Shown piece by piece: positions 34,449 to 45,586 of a DNA stretch of 64,000 nt. How positions within the stretch are numbered: position 1 is the first letter of the stretch; each line of letters opens with the position of its first letter. The notes under the pieces are model-generated. The model did no database searches, was not told the origin of the DNA, and saw nothing but the letters and a program-made list of their open reading frames with translations. A program made the translations under genes and the position numbers. This DNA is from Periplaneta americana (taxonomy: Eukaryota > Arthropoda > Insecta > Blattodea > Blattidae): NCBI RefSeq assembly GCF_040183065.1, contig NC_091130.1, positions 26,721,359-26,785,358 of the forward strand, written 5' to 3'.

Positions 34449-34611
34449 ATGCCGGAGCCGAGCTGTTGCAGGAGGCCAGACCCCTGCGAGCTCGACAAGC
34501 AGGCGGAGGGCCGACGAGAGCGAATGCTGCTCATGCTGGAGCTGAGCAGGAAGGGCACGCTGCTGCTTGTGTTCGGCATGCTGCCACCCTGCCACGCACA
34601 CAAAGCACACT
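34449..34611 (+). CDS. Candidate first coding exon of a secreted or membrane protein
   Basis: ATG at 34449 in a favourable context (ACCATG) opens 54 codons in an unusually GC-rich island. After a charged N-terminal part (CELDKQAEGRRERM) comes a hydrophobic leader, KGTLLLVFGMLPPCHA, with a plausible signal-peptidase site after CHA, then HKAHC. The exon would end at 34611 before the consensus donor GTAAGT (34612-34617), leaving phase 1, as is common after signal-peptide exons. A second in-frame ATG before LLMLELS may be the true start. No downstream exon was identified and the family is unknown. The antisense frame over the same island looks less plausible. Confidence 0.45.
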
Positions 34612-34730
34612 GTAAGTCTGCTGGCCTGGCCGACATCTTGATCATCCTGCCTCCCCGCTATTTATCATTTTAATATTATTACTATTAATAGCCCAGCTGA
34701 AATCCAGTCAGCAGAATGGAGAGTATGATC

Positions 34731-34912
34731 ACAGTCTACTATATACAGTCGCGAAGCTCAATACATAGTAAATATGCAAACATTAGATAGTTGCTCACCA
34801 CTAGGATCGCTAATATCGCTTCATTACAGGCAATGCAAAATAGTGCCGTCACAGTCTATTGTTTCTAGTACCCTCAAAACTCAAGCTTCGTGACTGTATA
34901 TAGTAGACTGTG
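34731..34912. mobile_element. 182-bp MITE
   Basis: Inverted ends ACAGTCTACTATATACAGTC and GACTGTATATAGTAGACTGT, extended by CGAAGCT/AGCTTCG. GTATGATC occurs on both sides (34723-34730, 34913-34920), a perfect 8-bp TSD. No ORF. Confidence 0.9.
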
Positions 34913-35010
34913 GTATGATCTTGTGAGAGTTATATTTTCATCCGAAATATAGAATTAATCACAATTGGCCTTATTTTATAGATAGGCTACAATTATAATG
35001 TTAAAAACTT

Positions 35011-35642
35011 CTGTAAACTGGGGTTACTTTGAACACAGAGGAAACTTTGACCATTTCTTCAGAAAATCATATTTATACTTGTTTTTTTGAAAGATGGGAC
35101 ATGACAGTTAAGCGGCCGAACTTGGAACTACAGTGCTATGTTGCCAATATGGACTACCACGCTGCCAGCTGATGGAAGGTATCAATTGACGTTAAGATGG
35201 CTGACGTTAAAACATTAATTGACAATTGACGCAAAGGTAAGAAAACAATACAAAAATCGACAGCGAATCAAAGACGAAACGTACCAAAGCTAACACTGTG
35301 TGCACAATAAAATGTCGCCAAGAGAGCTATTAAGCACTCAACACGTGGGAACTGTAAGTTTGGCAACTCAACCGTTGTTACCATAGCAACAGGCCTACCA
35401 TGCTACGTGACATTCAGTTGTTTTTCAGATCGCAGCTCTCCTGTCATGTCCCATCTTTAAAAAAAACAAGTATAGGTTTCTACATGCTGCATTTGTTATA
35501 GATGGAGGTAAATTATCATAAAATCATTCTCATACCAAATTTACCTCCATCTATAACGAGTGCAGCATGTAGAAACCTAAATGTGATTTTCTGAAAGAAT
35601 GGTCACAGTTTCCTCTGTGTTCAAAGTAATCCCAGTTTACGG
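35011..35642. mobile_element. Palindromic MITE M2, split by another element
   Basis: The same sequence as 15925-16164 (GTAAACTGGGGTTACTTTGA to complement). Its left arm is interrupted at CATATTTA by a 397-bp TA-flanked element. Without the insertion it is about 233 bp. Confidence 0.9.
35076..35472. mobile_element. Nested TA-flanked TIR element
   Basis: Ends TACTTGTTTTTTTGAAAGAT and complement, with inner GGGACATGACAG matching on both sides. The target TA is duplicated (35074-35075, 35473-35474), as seen by comparison with the uninterrupted M2 copies. No ORF. Tc1/mariner-like by its TA target. Confidence 0.9.
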
Positions 35643-36144
35643 TTATCAATTTAATATTAGGCCTAACATTTGTTAATACATGTTAAATATTAAATAATGT
35701 ATACCGGTATACGTTTCCGCCTTTACGGCATCATCAGATATAATTTGCTTCTACATAGTGGAATTTTTGTTTTCTCTTAGAGTAAACCATCAATTGGTGT
35801 TATAATAATAAGTGATAATGATTCACGAGTTTTGTGTAGAGTATTTTATTTGTTGGAAAAATTTTTAGGTTATAAATAGGTCTACATTGTATAACTAAGG
35901 CTGTGTCTCAAAGCTCAAGTCCATACTACACACTAGTGACTAGCAACTAGGTGACTTGTAAACTATACACTAGGGGGCTTTGGAAATGTATGTTTGAAAC
36001 ATGGCCTTCTTCATAGATTATTTTTCTAAAAACCATGACATTTCGGTGCAGCACTGAATTAAGAAGGCAGTGTCCTAATGCAGTTCCATTATGAGTTATG
36101 TGGAAAAGATAAGGGCTTAATATATTACAGTAATGTTTAAAACA

Positions 36145-37024
36145 TTCTACAGAAAGTACTAACAATATCAGTGTTCAAAGTTAACGTGTTATTCTACATT
36201 ATATTTACATTATTTCACTTCCAAAGCATTTTCAGATTTCATAACCCCATTTGCTGATGAGGTATCCATGTTTGTTTAGTGAACAAGTTATCAATCAAGC
36301 AAGCATTTTCGTTGACTAGCTACTACGGACTTGATTGCTATGGACTATGAAGCTTTGGATCATGACTTCTGACGTCACATCCGGCTATTTAGTCAACAAT
36401 CTAGTTCACTTCAGCTGAAAATGTAGCTTTGAGACACGGCCTAATTATGTTCTATTTAAGGCCGTGTCTCAAAGCTACATTTTTATCTGAAGTGAACTAG
36501 ACTGTTGACTAAATAGCCGATGTGACATCAGAAGTTACGATCCAAAGCTACGTAGTGAATAGCAGTCAAGTCCGTAGTAGCTAGTAGACGAAAATGCTTG
36601 CTTGATTGTTGACTTGTATAGACTACTAAACAAAAATAGGAGTGGATCAGGACAGCACGTTTGCACATCTCCTTTTTATGTTAGGTTAGGTTCTTTTCAA
36701 ACTGAAATGACGAGTGAAGCGTAGGGCAGTTAAAATTACTCTAACCTAACCTAACCTTTTTATGTTAAGTTAGGTTAGGATAGGTTAGGTTAGGTTAGAG
36801 TAATTTTAACTGTACGTTTCACTCGTCATTTCAGTTTGAAAAGAACCTAACCTAACATAAAAAGGAGATGTGCAAACGTGCTGTCCTGAGCCACTCCTAC
36901 AAAAATGGATACCTCATTAACAATTGGTGGTTATGAAAGCTGATGATGCTTTGGAAATAAAATGTGAGACCAATGTAGAATAACACGTTAACTTGGAACA
37001 TGGACATTGTTGGTATCTGCGTTA
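36145..37024. mobile_element. Large foldback element, arms about 300 bp
   Basis: Left arm 36145-36445 and right arm 36456-37024 are inverted copies (GTTAACGTGTTATTCTAC, TGATGAGGTATCCATGTTTG, GCAAGCATTTTCGTTGACTA, AGCTTTGAGACACGGCC). The right arm is interrupted by a 261-bp element (36638-36898). A partial relative of the arm end (GTGTCTCAAAGCTCAAGTCC) lies at 35905. No ORF of note. Confidence 0.85.
36638..36898. mobile_element. Nested palindromic MITE with TTAGG-like core
   Basis: Ends AGGAGTGGATCAGGACAGCA and complement. Perfect 8-bp TSD ACAAAAAT (36630-36637, 36899-36906), hAT-like. The arms contain CTTTTTATGTTAGGTTAGG and complement; the centre holds several TTAGG units (GTTAGGTTAGGATAGG), the insect telomere motif. 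Confidence 0.9.
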
Positions 37025-38749
37025 CATTTTTTTTAATATTGTAATATTTCAGGCTCTTACCTTTTTCACATTTATTTTGATTGCTGATTAATTTTTTTAA
37101 AAAGAAAGTAAATCCACTGACTGGAAAAAGCTTGGCAAGCAGCTGGCTATTTGAATGATTCTGTGTATGGCCATTATGCCATTTTTTATGGAGCAACTAA
37201 AGAGGCAAAATGACCAAAAAGGCACATATTTTCCTCATTTACGCTATTTTATGCAATTTCAAGTAACCACAATATTTATAGTTATTTATATTTCATTATT
37301 AAACTGAAATAAACAAAAATATTAGACGTATATTTACAATTATTTAATTAATCAGATTTACTGTAATTAAAATGAATAACTATAAATTACCGAGATATTC
37401 AATAGTGACATTGTGTAAAGCTATAGGCCTACTGTAACCTAAAAAAGCAATATACTGTTAAAATAAAATATAATGATTACAGAGTAAGAAAGGAATTATA
37501 TAATAGTGAGAGAAACCATGGTAAGAAGTTAACTTAAAAATAATCACAAATTTTTAAGGTAACACTGTAACAAATAAACAAGATTCTTTCAGGTTAAAAC
37601 AATGCAAAGTAATGTTCTCCACATTAAACATCTTCAGCTGTACCTTTAGAATTACAACAAAACATAATTGGTCAAAGTAAAATTCACATAAGTAAATAAA
37701 TGACATAATAACAATAAAGGTTAATTAATATTGCTTACAGAGAAATTATATAAAAATTCGTAATATGTCACTATTCGTTTAATCTACCAATACTTTTGAT
37801 GTTGAAATGTTTTTATGTATCATAAGCACAGAATATTACCACACAAATTTAAAAGATTCTTATTGTATTTAGTTGACTTTCATTAAAATTTTATTCAAGT
37901 AACTGTTCATACTAGAAGAATTTAAATTATAATAATTCGCAACTGATTACTCAGATAAAAAAGTTTGTTTATTCTCTTTAGAGGAAAACATATTTAAGAT
38001 TCCATCACCAATTAAATTTTTTTCATCTATAATTTTAAATGTTTTATTGCAGTTAGTAGGTTGTATAATGTAACTGCAATATGATTTAATTAGAGTTGCC
38101 AACTGTAGAAATAGAACTACAGTATATTGTGAGTTTAATTGCTAAGTAACTAATAGGCCTACATTTTTATGTGACATTAATAAATATTAAAAATAACTAA
38201 AGTACGTGCTATAGAAAAGAGCCACAAGAGCTTTGAAAATAATCTTCGCTTTTTTTTATAATATTCTGTTTTTTATGTAATAATATTATCCCCTGAAGTG
38301 ACAGAACACCGAAAATAAAAATGAGAAATTTCAAGAAGGAGAAAATACATATAAAATTATTTGAATTTCAAAATAAAAATAATATGACTCATTATTATGT
38401 TAATCAAAATTAATTACGTATCCTCCATAATTTACTAAATTTTGCACATGAATTGTAGTAGGCTTAAGTTTTCGTTAGTTATAGTCTTATGCAATAAAAA
38501 TGTTCCTTAAAAACTAGTTACCGGCACTGGTATTTCTTTAATAATATATCTGTGTACCGGTACCATTAGACAAATGGGTAGAACTCGCTTTCCATGCTGG
38601 AAACTAGAGCTCAGATTTCGAGTACATTTCATTAGAGGCAGTGGTGACTTCCTAATGTGTTCGAGCACATTGATGGTTTTGTTCAAAACTTATTTTGTTA
38701 TTTTACAATTCATATTGAAAACATCAGGTAAGTTGTGTAATTAATTACC
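37025..38749. other. AT-rich intergenic DNA
   Basis: No gene or known repeat recognised across about 1.7 kb. TAGGCCTA occurs at 37424 and 38154, TACCGGTA at 38555. Confidence 0.55.
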
Positions 38750-38807
38750 TATACAATTTATTTGTCCGTTTCTAAACTTACCTATTTCTTGCAAATGATA
38801 ATGCAAC
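38750..38807 (+). repeat. 58-bp inverted repeat, left
   Basis: TATACAATTTATTTGTCCGT through GCAAATGATAATGCAAC. The exact reverse complement is at 40128-40185. It encloses the LINE relic between. Confidence 0.95.
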
Positions 38808-38865
38808 TACATTAATGAATGTTAATTAACATTTTCGCCTGTTTGGGATTATCAATTTAACAATT

Positions 38866-39492
38866 ATGGTGAGCAATAGGCCTATATCAGTTGTACATAA
38901 ATATAACAACAGTACAGTACATCAGTTATTCATAGATTTCAAAAAGGCCTATGACTCGGTTAAGAGAGAAGTTTCACATAATATCCTTATTGGATTTGGT
39001 ATTCTCAAGAAACTAGTTCGATTAATTAAAATGTGTCTTAGTGAAACTTACAGCAGAGTCTGTATAGGCCAGTTTCTATCTGATGCTTTTCAAATTCACT
39101 GTGAACTAAAACAAGGAGATGCACTATCACCTTTACTTTTTAACTTCGCTCTAGAATATGCCATTAGGAAAGTTCAGGATAACAGACAGGGTTTGGGATT
39201 GAACGGGTTACATCAGCTTCTTGTCTATGAGGATGACATGAATATGTTAGGAGAAAATCCAGAAATGATTAGGGAAAACACGAAAATTTTACTTGAAGCA
39301 AGTAAAGCTACAGGTTTGGAAGCAAACCCCGAAAAGACAAAGTATAAGATTATGTCTCGTGACCAGAATATTGTACGAACTGAAACTATAAAAATTGGAG
39401 ATTTATCCTTCGAAGAGATGGAAAAATTCAAATATCTTGGAGCAACAGTAACAAATATAAATGACACTCGGAGGAAATTAAACGCAGAATAA
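38866..39492 (+). pseudogene. LINE reverse transcriptase fragment
   Basis: A 208-codon frame with RT motif A (LFIDFKKAYDSVKRE), motif B (KQGDALSPLLFNFALEYAI), motif C as YEDDMNML (the usual Ala of YADD is Glu) and motif D/E (NPEKTKYKIMS, FKYLGATVTN). The N-terminal endonuclease is absent; the first ~16 residues may be non-family sequence. It continues after a frameshift and stop (near 39490) into the C-terminal part, which is split by a SINE. The clade is probably RTE-like but not proven. Confidence 0.85.
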
Positions 39493-39606
39493 ATATGGGA
39501 AATGCCAGTTATTATTCGGTTGAGAAGCTTTAGTCATCTAGTCTGCTGTCAAAAAATCTGAAAGTTAGAATTTATAAAACAGGTATAGGCCTATTACCGG
39601 TTCTTT

Positions 39607-39809
39607 TAAATTGGTTATTTAACGACGCTGTATCAACTACGAGTTATTTAGCGTCAATGGGATTGGTGATAGCAAGATGCAAGATGAGGCAGAGGATTCG
39701 CCATAGATTACCTGACATTTACCTTACGGTTGGGGAATCGAACCCGAGCCCGAACGCAACTCCAGATCGGCAGACAAGCACCTTAGCCGACAGAGCTACG
39801 CCGGTGGCT
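39607..39809 (-). repeat. SINE family A inserted in LINE relic
   Basis: The minus-strand SINE with A-box-like GTAGCTCTGTCGGCTAAGG and B box GGTTCGATTCC; part of the body is deleted. TSD TTACCGGTT (39594-39602 and 39810-39818). It interrupts the LINE exactly where the protein should read LPVVLYGCETWTL. Confidence 0.9.
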
Positions 39810-39821
39810 TTACCGGTTGTT

Positions 39822-40127
39822 CTGTATGGTTGTGAAACTTGGACTCTCACTTTGAGAGAGAACCAGAGATTAAGAGTGTTTTAGAATAAGGTTCTTAGGA
39901 AAATATTTGGAGCTAAGAGGGATGAAGTTACAGGAGAATGGAAAAAGTTACACAACACAGAACTGGACGCATTGTATTCTTCATCTGATATAATTAGGAA
40001 CATTACATCGATACGTTTGAGATGGGCAGGGCATGTAGCACGTATGGGCGAATCCAGAAATGCATATAGAGTGTTAATTGCGGGCGGCAATGAACCTTCG
40101 GGTTCCTTAAAAGCCATAAGTAAATAA
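39822..40127 (+). pseudogene. LINE C-terminal region and tail
   Basis: After the SINE: LYGCETWTLTLRENQRLRVF, a stop, NKVLRKIFGAKRDEVTGEW, IRLRWAGHVARMGESRNAYR. It then jumps to the extreme 3' end (AGGNEPSGSLKAI) and a TAAGTAAATAAG tail. The GRPxxRW block usually found between these is missing, so there is an internal deletion. Confidence 0.85.
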
Positions 40128-40185
40128 GTTGCATTATCATTTGCAAGAAATAGGTAAGTTTAGAAACGGACAAATAAATTGTATA
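40128..40185 (-). repeat. 58-bp inverted repeat, right
   Basis: Exact reverse complement of 38750-38807, starting directly after the LINE tail. Confidence 0.95.
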
Positions 40186-40924
40186 TAACTTATAAATATT
40201 TTGTTATGATTCACGTAATAGAGAGGAAAATAATTAATTTTTCCACTCTTTGATTGGTTTAAGGAGTCTAGGTCTAGTTGCGCTACTTTCCCTTCTAGCA
40301 TAGGAAGAGGGAATAAATTTGATTCATATAAAATAAAATATGCTGCCTTATACGCTTATTTCTGGGTCCTCATACATATTATCGAGAAAACAATGACATC
40401 AACATTATATAACTCACAGAGTTGATATAATGTCATTAAATCGTGTAGTATATTTCCATACACAGTTGGCAACTCGTGACTACTGAGTTGAGGTGAAGCA
40501 CTTTAAAGATCCTGTTGAGAAGAGTGGTTATTACAGGGTTCATGCAGAAACTACTCTACGGTGCACGACAATTAGCTACTCTAATTCTACACTACAGAGT
40601 ACAACATCAATTAATACACAGATTCTGAAATACAGAAACTAGCTTAATACTACAAAGCAATCGTCATTCCATAATACAAAAATCAAGTTTTTATTACCAA
40701 TACTTTGTTAACATCTCAGCATGTTTACCATTATGCACTATTATCTACTGCATATTTAATAGATCAGTTTAGAGTCAATTTAGAATGTCCCTTCTTATGC
40801 ATAATGAAACAATCATTATACGAGATAAGGATAAGGTCGTTTGTAAATACTGTAGGCAGCATGATAAATTTATACCAACAGCTCCACAAACATTATGAAG
40901 TTTCATTTAATGACATGAAGAGAA
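40186..40924. other. AT-rich intergenic DNA
   Basis: No gene recognised. The ORF at 40705-40941 runs into the MITE and looks random. Confidence 0.5.
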
Positions 40925-41160
40925 CCGTAAACTGGGGTTAGTTTGAACACAGAGGAAACTTTGAACATTTTTTTTTTCAGAAAATCATATTTAGGTTTCT
41001 ACATGCTGCATTTGTTATAGATAGAGGTAAATTATCATAAAAATCATTCTCATACCAAATTTACCTCCATCAAACAAGTGTAGCATCTGGAAACCTAAAT
41101 ATGATTTCCTGAAAAAATGTTCAAAGTTTCCTCTGTGTTCAAAGTAACCCCAGTTTACGG
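40925..41160. mobile_element. Palindromic MITE M2, third copy
   Basis: CCGTAAACTGGGGTTAGTTT to complement. The same interior as 15925-16164, with small differences in the right arm (CTCCATCAAACAAGTG). Confidence 0.9.
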
Positions 41161-41984
41161 AAAAAAATGTTTTTGTACTTAATTATTCTTAGCAACAATT
41201 GTCAAAAAAGAAGAATATTGTAATTCTCTATTTTTTTTATTTGCTTTACCATATTTCGGCATTTATTTATTTTTCTTTCTTACTATGCACATTTTTAACA
41301 TATTTATCGTGAAGGTTTTAGAATTGGAGGAAGATGAAGACGCGTTTGCTTCAGTTACTTGATTGAACTGTAATAAATTATGTCTTCATTGTTCTATATA
41401 CACTTTTAACACTTATACAGAGTGTTTCAGAAATACTTTGACAAATCTTGGGGCATGTTCCTCACACCAAAGCAAGAAAAAAAGTTCATATAAACATACG
41501 TCCGAAAATCCTTAGTTTTTTATTTATTATAGAAAGAACATAATGAAACATCTGTTTTAAATATTGTCAGCTTGGTAGTAAGTGTTGCAAATTTAATTAA
41601 TTCAGAAACTCGTAACAATGAAAGTTTATGTTCAACACGTTTCGAGGTACAATCCAACAACTTAACTTAAGTTTGTAACCGATAATAATATTAATTTTGT
41701 TAGATAATCGAATGATGTTATCGATACAAGTCTGCTTGGCATTCTTTATACACCGATATACATAATTATGTATTATACAGGGCTTTCATTTCAAAATTTC
41801 CCAGTCTAAATAACTAATTATTTAAATTGAATTCAATTTAAACAAAAAAACACGTCAATTTATATATTGAGGGGGAAGTCTGAAACCAGGCTTAATTGCA
41901 TTTTAGATTTCACCCCCCCCCCCCAGTCAACCCCACTTTGAAATTTCAAATGGCGCCCATATATTTTTATACGTAAATATGAAA
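41161..41984. other. Intergenic DNA with isolated transposon-end motifs
   Basis: TACAGAGTGTTTCAGAAATA at 41416 and TACAGGGCTTTCATTTC at 41775 resemble Tc1/mariner-type termini, but I found no partner ends. A poly-C tract lies at 41911-41924. The block ATACACTTTTAACACTT near 41400 repeats from 16210. Confidence 0.45.
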
Positions 41985-42356
41985 GAGCATTCACTTGTTT
42001 ATACACCTCATTCATTTGTTTTCGCATCTTCCGTTTTCTATCGTTGCCTGACAACCTGGATTTTTGTTATTATCAGTTGATTGTAGAATGAAAACACAGC
42101 TTTTTTTGTGTAATTTCCTAAATTTAATCAGTAAAGATGATTTTTGTTCTCTCTTGAAGGATATGCACCATTTTAAAATAATTTAATACACAAACACAAT
42201 TATTACATGAAATGCTCAATAAGTTTTTGTAGCTTTATTCTCTTCAGCTCTAATCAAATCTCTAATCTACAATAACGACAATCCACGTTGCCAGATGACG
42301 ATAGAAAACAAAAGATGGGAAAACAAATGAATGAAGTATATAAACAATTGAACGCT
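41985..42356. repeat. Inverted repeat, arms about 90 bp
   Basis: AGAGCATTCACTTGTTTATA ... TTTTCTATCGTTGCC on the left, and the imperfect complement GATGACGATAGAAAAC ... AACAATTGAACGCTCT on the right. Spacer about 170 bp. A MITE candidate; TSD not seen. Confidence 0.65.
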
Positions 42357-42822
42357 CTAGGTCCACAAATACTCATACACTTCTTTATTCATCTCTAGTT
42401 ATCTTTCGCCGATTGTCCGTGGCAGTCCAATTGCATCTCTCGTACCTTTTCCCTTCCTGAAGCCAAACAGCTCTTCTTCTAATTGTTCTTCCACCTTAGA
42501 ATATAAACGTCGATTCAGTATTCGCAAGGGAATCTTCGCCGAATGCGATATTAGACTGATAGTTCTGAACTTACATTTTTTGGCGTTATTTTTCTTCAGT
42601 ATTGGAATCAACACTGTCTCCGCAAATCTTCAGGTCATTCTCCTTTCTCATATATTTCGTTGCATATGATAGAATTTGCTTCTTGTCTTCACCCATGCAT
42701 TTCACCAATTGAGTGGGGATTCCTTTCTCATTCTTCATTTTCTGAGTTAGTTCAACTTCTTCGCTTAAAATAAAAAATCCTTTTTTGTCTTTTGATACAG
42801 CTTCGTCTTCTATAGCTATGTC

Positions 42823-43915
42823 CAGTAGCGGCTGGTGGTCAAAACAATGAGTGTGCTACAATCTCTATATCTGCCTACTGTATACACTTATATGTATTTA
42901 TCTTAATTTGAGACTCGGCTAGTGACGAAATATGGAGTCCATACGACGTTCCTTCCTACTGCAGAACTTGTCATTTACCCTGGTGTTAAACCCCTCCATC
43001 TTGGACATCATACTCTTTTCTATTGACAGTATTGCAAGAGCAGTGAGACGATCCTGGGACATAGTGTTCCTTAAAACATTTTTATGCGTTTCAAGCAAGA
43101 AAAACATCTTTCTGGCTCAGCAGTGGCCATTGGTGTTGTAACCAAAATATTTAACAACTTCGTTACTTCACGGAATGGATCCTGTAAATTGTTGGAGACT
43201 ATGTATTGTAACAATTGAACAGACATCTATATTTTGGAAGTCGGGTTTTCCGTATAGATCTCCAAGTTGTGTCTTTAACACTCTTTTGTTCAGTATAATA
43301 GCTGTTGACAGCAACTTCAAGTTCGCGTTCACGAAAATTATACGAAAAATTCTAAAAAATGTTGCTGTTTAATAATTTTGTTGCGTCTAGGTAGCTTAAA
43401 GACTGGAAACGGTGAGTAGTTTCCTGAATTATACAGTCACACACTTCCTTGGCTTCTATTTTCTGGGATTCCATTTTCCGTCGCTTGCTGGCTGATTCAG
43501 GAGGAACCTCATAGCCCTAAAGGTAGATGGCAGCAGCAGTCTGATATTTGAATATTGTAAATAGTTCCGAGTTCTTCCACAAACAACCATTCTTTCGTTA
43601 CGCTTTACTTTTGCAATCTCCAAGCTGTGTTGTGCTGAAGCTGACTACAGCACTTTCCGGCGTAAAAATAGCCAATCAGAGCAGTGATTTCACCTTCTGA
43701 CATGCGCATAACTGTCTACATTCTCATACGAAGTTCAGAGTAGCACAACGAACCCCCTGAAGCACCAAAAAGCGAAGACTAAATACTCCATAATGCGTCA
43801 TGAATATAACCACGGGAAATTGTTAAATGACAGATCAGATACTATGGTATTACAAATACATTATTTGAGCAAAAATTATCACTGTGCTGTAGCACATAGG
43901 CACGTGCCGCCCCTG
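42823..43915 (-). mobile_element. hAT element with transposase relic
   Basis: Ends CAGTAGCGGCTGGTGGTCAA and, on the other strand, CAGGGGCGGCACGTGCC. Perfect 8-bp TSD GCTATGTC (42815-42822, 43916-43923). Removing it restores LINE coding continuity. Contains a minus-strand transposase C terminus. Confidence 0.95.
42910..43250 (-). pseudogene. hAT transposase C-terminal dimerisation region
   Basis: Minus-strand pieces KLLKYFGYNTNGHC and, after a frameshift, FFLLETHKNVLRNTMSQDRL, TALAILSIEKSMM, VNDKFCSRKERRMD. Matches the hAT signature in which an AERxFSxLxxxK helix is followed by LRxxMxxxRLxxLAxLxxE and DxFxxxKxRR. Frameshifted and N-terminally truncated. Confidence 0.8.
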
Positions 43916-44015
43916 GCTATGTCATCTGGACGATTCCTTGTCTCATATAACTCTTCTATATATTTCGTCCATCTGTTTAACATTCCTTGTTTGTTTGTTA
44001 TTTCGTACATCAGTA

Positions 44016-44605
44016 ATTAATTCCTGGGCCTTTATTTAAACATCAACATATCCAGTCCGTTATACTTATATGAAAGACTATGCACCGGTACAGTAGCAAA
44101 GATATCTGAAATGCCAATACACATTCGTCAGCAATATTACATAAGGAAGAAAATATACTCACACTAAATAATTCCCAGTATTGGCTGGGAACTATTAAGC
44201 CATTCCTTTCACTAATCTTCAGTGTCAGACACAAATAACGCATGTCGTCTATTATCGAAAAAAAGCAATCAATTTCAGATCTTTCTCTTGGCTTCTATTT
44301 GGTACAGGGTAGTTTAGCACTGGCTATATCAGAAGGAAATTATCTTCTTGTACCCATTATTTTTCCTAGGTTAGGTTAAGATTAGTTTAGGTTAGATTAC
44401 GTAAGGCTAGGTTATGCTAAGTTATGTTATTTTAGGATTGAAGTCAATGCTTAACGACTTACCAACTAATTCTAGTGTTCGATTGTGCAACACTAGATGA
44501 CGTGATTTTTTTTTTTTATAATTCCTGACAGCTGGCTCTCTCACGTCACTTTTTCTCTGCATTGCTGGTAGGCCTATGTAGTGGGCTATGTATAAATGGT
44601 TATTA
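44016..44605. other. Intergenic DNA with TTAGG-like stretch
   Basis: 44368-44440 carries degenerate AGGTTAGGTTAAG and TTTAGGTTAGATT motifs. Otherwise nothing recognised. Confidence 0.45.
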
Positions 44606-44790
44606 ATGGAGAAAAATTCGCTCTGGCGCCGGGGATCGAACCTGGGACCTCCAGTTCTATGCACTGGGTGCTCTAACCACTGAGCTACGCCAAGGCTCAA
44701 TCCACAGCACCAGATCGAATCTTTCTCCTTTGGTACTTTCCCTAGTGGCCTTACTCCATGTTCGACATATATATTTACACACACTATATA
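44606..44790 (-). repeat. tRNA-headed SINE (family C), copy 1
   Basis: The minus strand reads TTGGCGTAGCTCAGTGGTTA (A box region), CCCAGTGCATAGAACTGGAG, and CCAGGTTCGATCCCCGG (B box), followed by CGAATTTTTCTCCATTAATA. A 5' extension has GAAAGATTCGATCTGGTGC. Copies at 44951-45112 and 50570-50616. Confidence 0.75.
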
Positions 44791-44950
44791 TTATTAAATC
44801 ATCAGTCATCACATAAAGGAACGCACTCATTTGAGTGACTTGGTGGTCGGGACTCCACAGTATATTATGCACTGATGGGCGAATAATCTACGTAAAGATT
44901 ACTTTTTTGGTCCTACAGAATTATCTGTTATGGTTACCATAGGTTAATAA

Positions 44951-45112
44951 TGAAGAAAAAATTAGCTCCGAAGCCAAGGACCGAACTCGGGACCCCCAGT
45001 TCTATGCACTGGGTGCTCTAACTATTGAGGCTCAATTCACAGCACCGGATCGAATCTTTCTCCTTTGATACTTTTCCTAGTTGCCTTCATGTTCGATATA
45101 ATATACATTGAC
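44951..45112 (-). repeat. SINE family C, copy 2, nested in a TIR
   Basis: Shares CAGTTCTATGCACTGGGTGC and GATCGAATCTTTCTCC with copy 1; the tRNA-like A box is partly deleted (TAACTATTGAGGC). It is absent from the matching right terminus at 46360, so it inserted into the left terminal repeat. Confidence 0.75.
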
Positions 45113-45586
45113 TCCATACTGTTTTCGCTGTAAGAAAAATCCTAATGTAAACATAAGCACGTTGCTGTCATACCCGTGACTGGCTCCCAGTCGAAACACT
45201 CACATGACGCAGGAAAATACAGTTCGTATTTGGAAACCACAATCTTGTATTATTTGAAAATTAAAAATTGAATTCTAGTTGTTAAATACGATGAAACATA
45301 TAACTTCACTCATATGTAAAACGCTATGTAAAAGAAAAGCTACTTTTATATTTTGTTATGTACTATGAACGCGGATGAATACCAACAGTAATACCGAGGT
45401 AGTCTGTTCTTGTAACAAGCTGGCGTCACTTGAGCTCGTAGTTGTTCACGTAAGCACGTGGTACTGAAGTATGGCTTCTGCATCCTCAACTGTCCTTTGT
45501 GAAGACATAAGACTTAAAAATAATTAAATTACAGTAATTATAAAATAAATGTTTCCTAAGCAAACGAATGCATAGTAGTGAGGTTA

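Larger units (their letters stand above)
42395..44015 (-). pseudogene. LINE RT N-terminal relic split by a hAT
   Basis: Two pieces read continuously on the minus strand. 43916-44015 gives MLNRWTKYIEELYETRNRPD and DDIAI. 42395-42822 continues with EDEAVSKDKKGFFILSEEVE, KNEKGIPTQLVKCMGEDKK, then (after frameshifts) LIPILKKNNAKKC, FRTISLISHSAKIPLRILN, EELFGFRKGKGTRDAIGL. This is the linker and first RT motifs of a LINE ORF2. Palm motifs A-C are missing. The hAT insertion and target duplication are described separately. Confidence 0.85.

Noticed and set aside
34289-34645. 118-residue antisense ORF over the GC-rich island
   Set aside because: Poly-Ala/Ser low complexity from a CAG run, no splice logic. 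The plus-strand exon model explains the island better.
38750-40185. An ordinary DNA transposon encoding its own transposase
   Set aside because: The enclosed protein is clearly reverse transcriptase with a LINE tail, not a transposase.
41416-41790. Complete Tc1/mariner-type MITE
   Set aside because: Both TACAGAGTG and TACAGGGC motifs face the same way and no inverted partner end was found.
44368-44440. Telomere or subtelomere boundary
   Set aside because: Only a few degenerate TTAGG-like units; no array. The window is interstitial.
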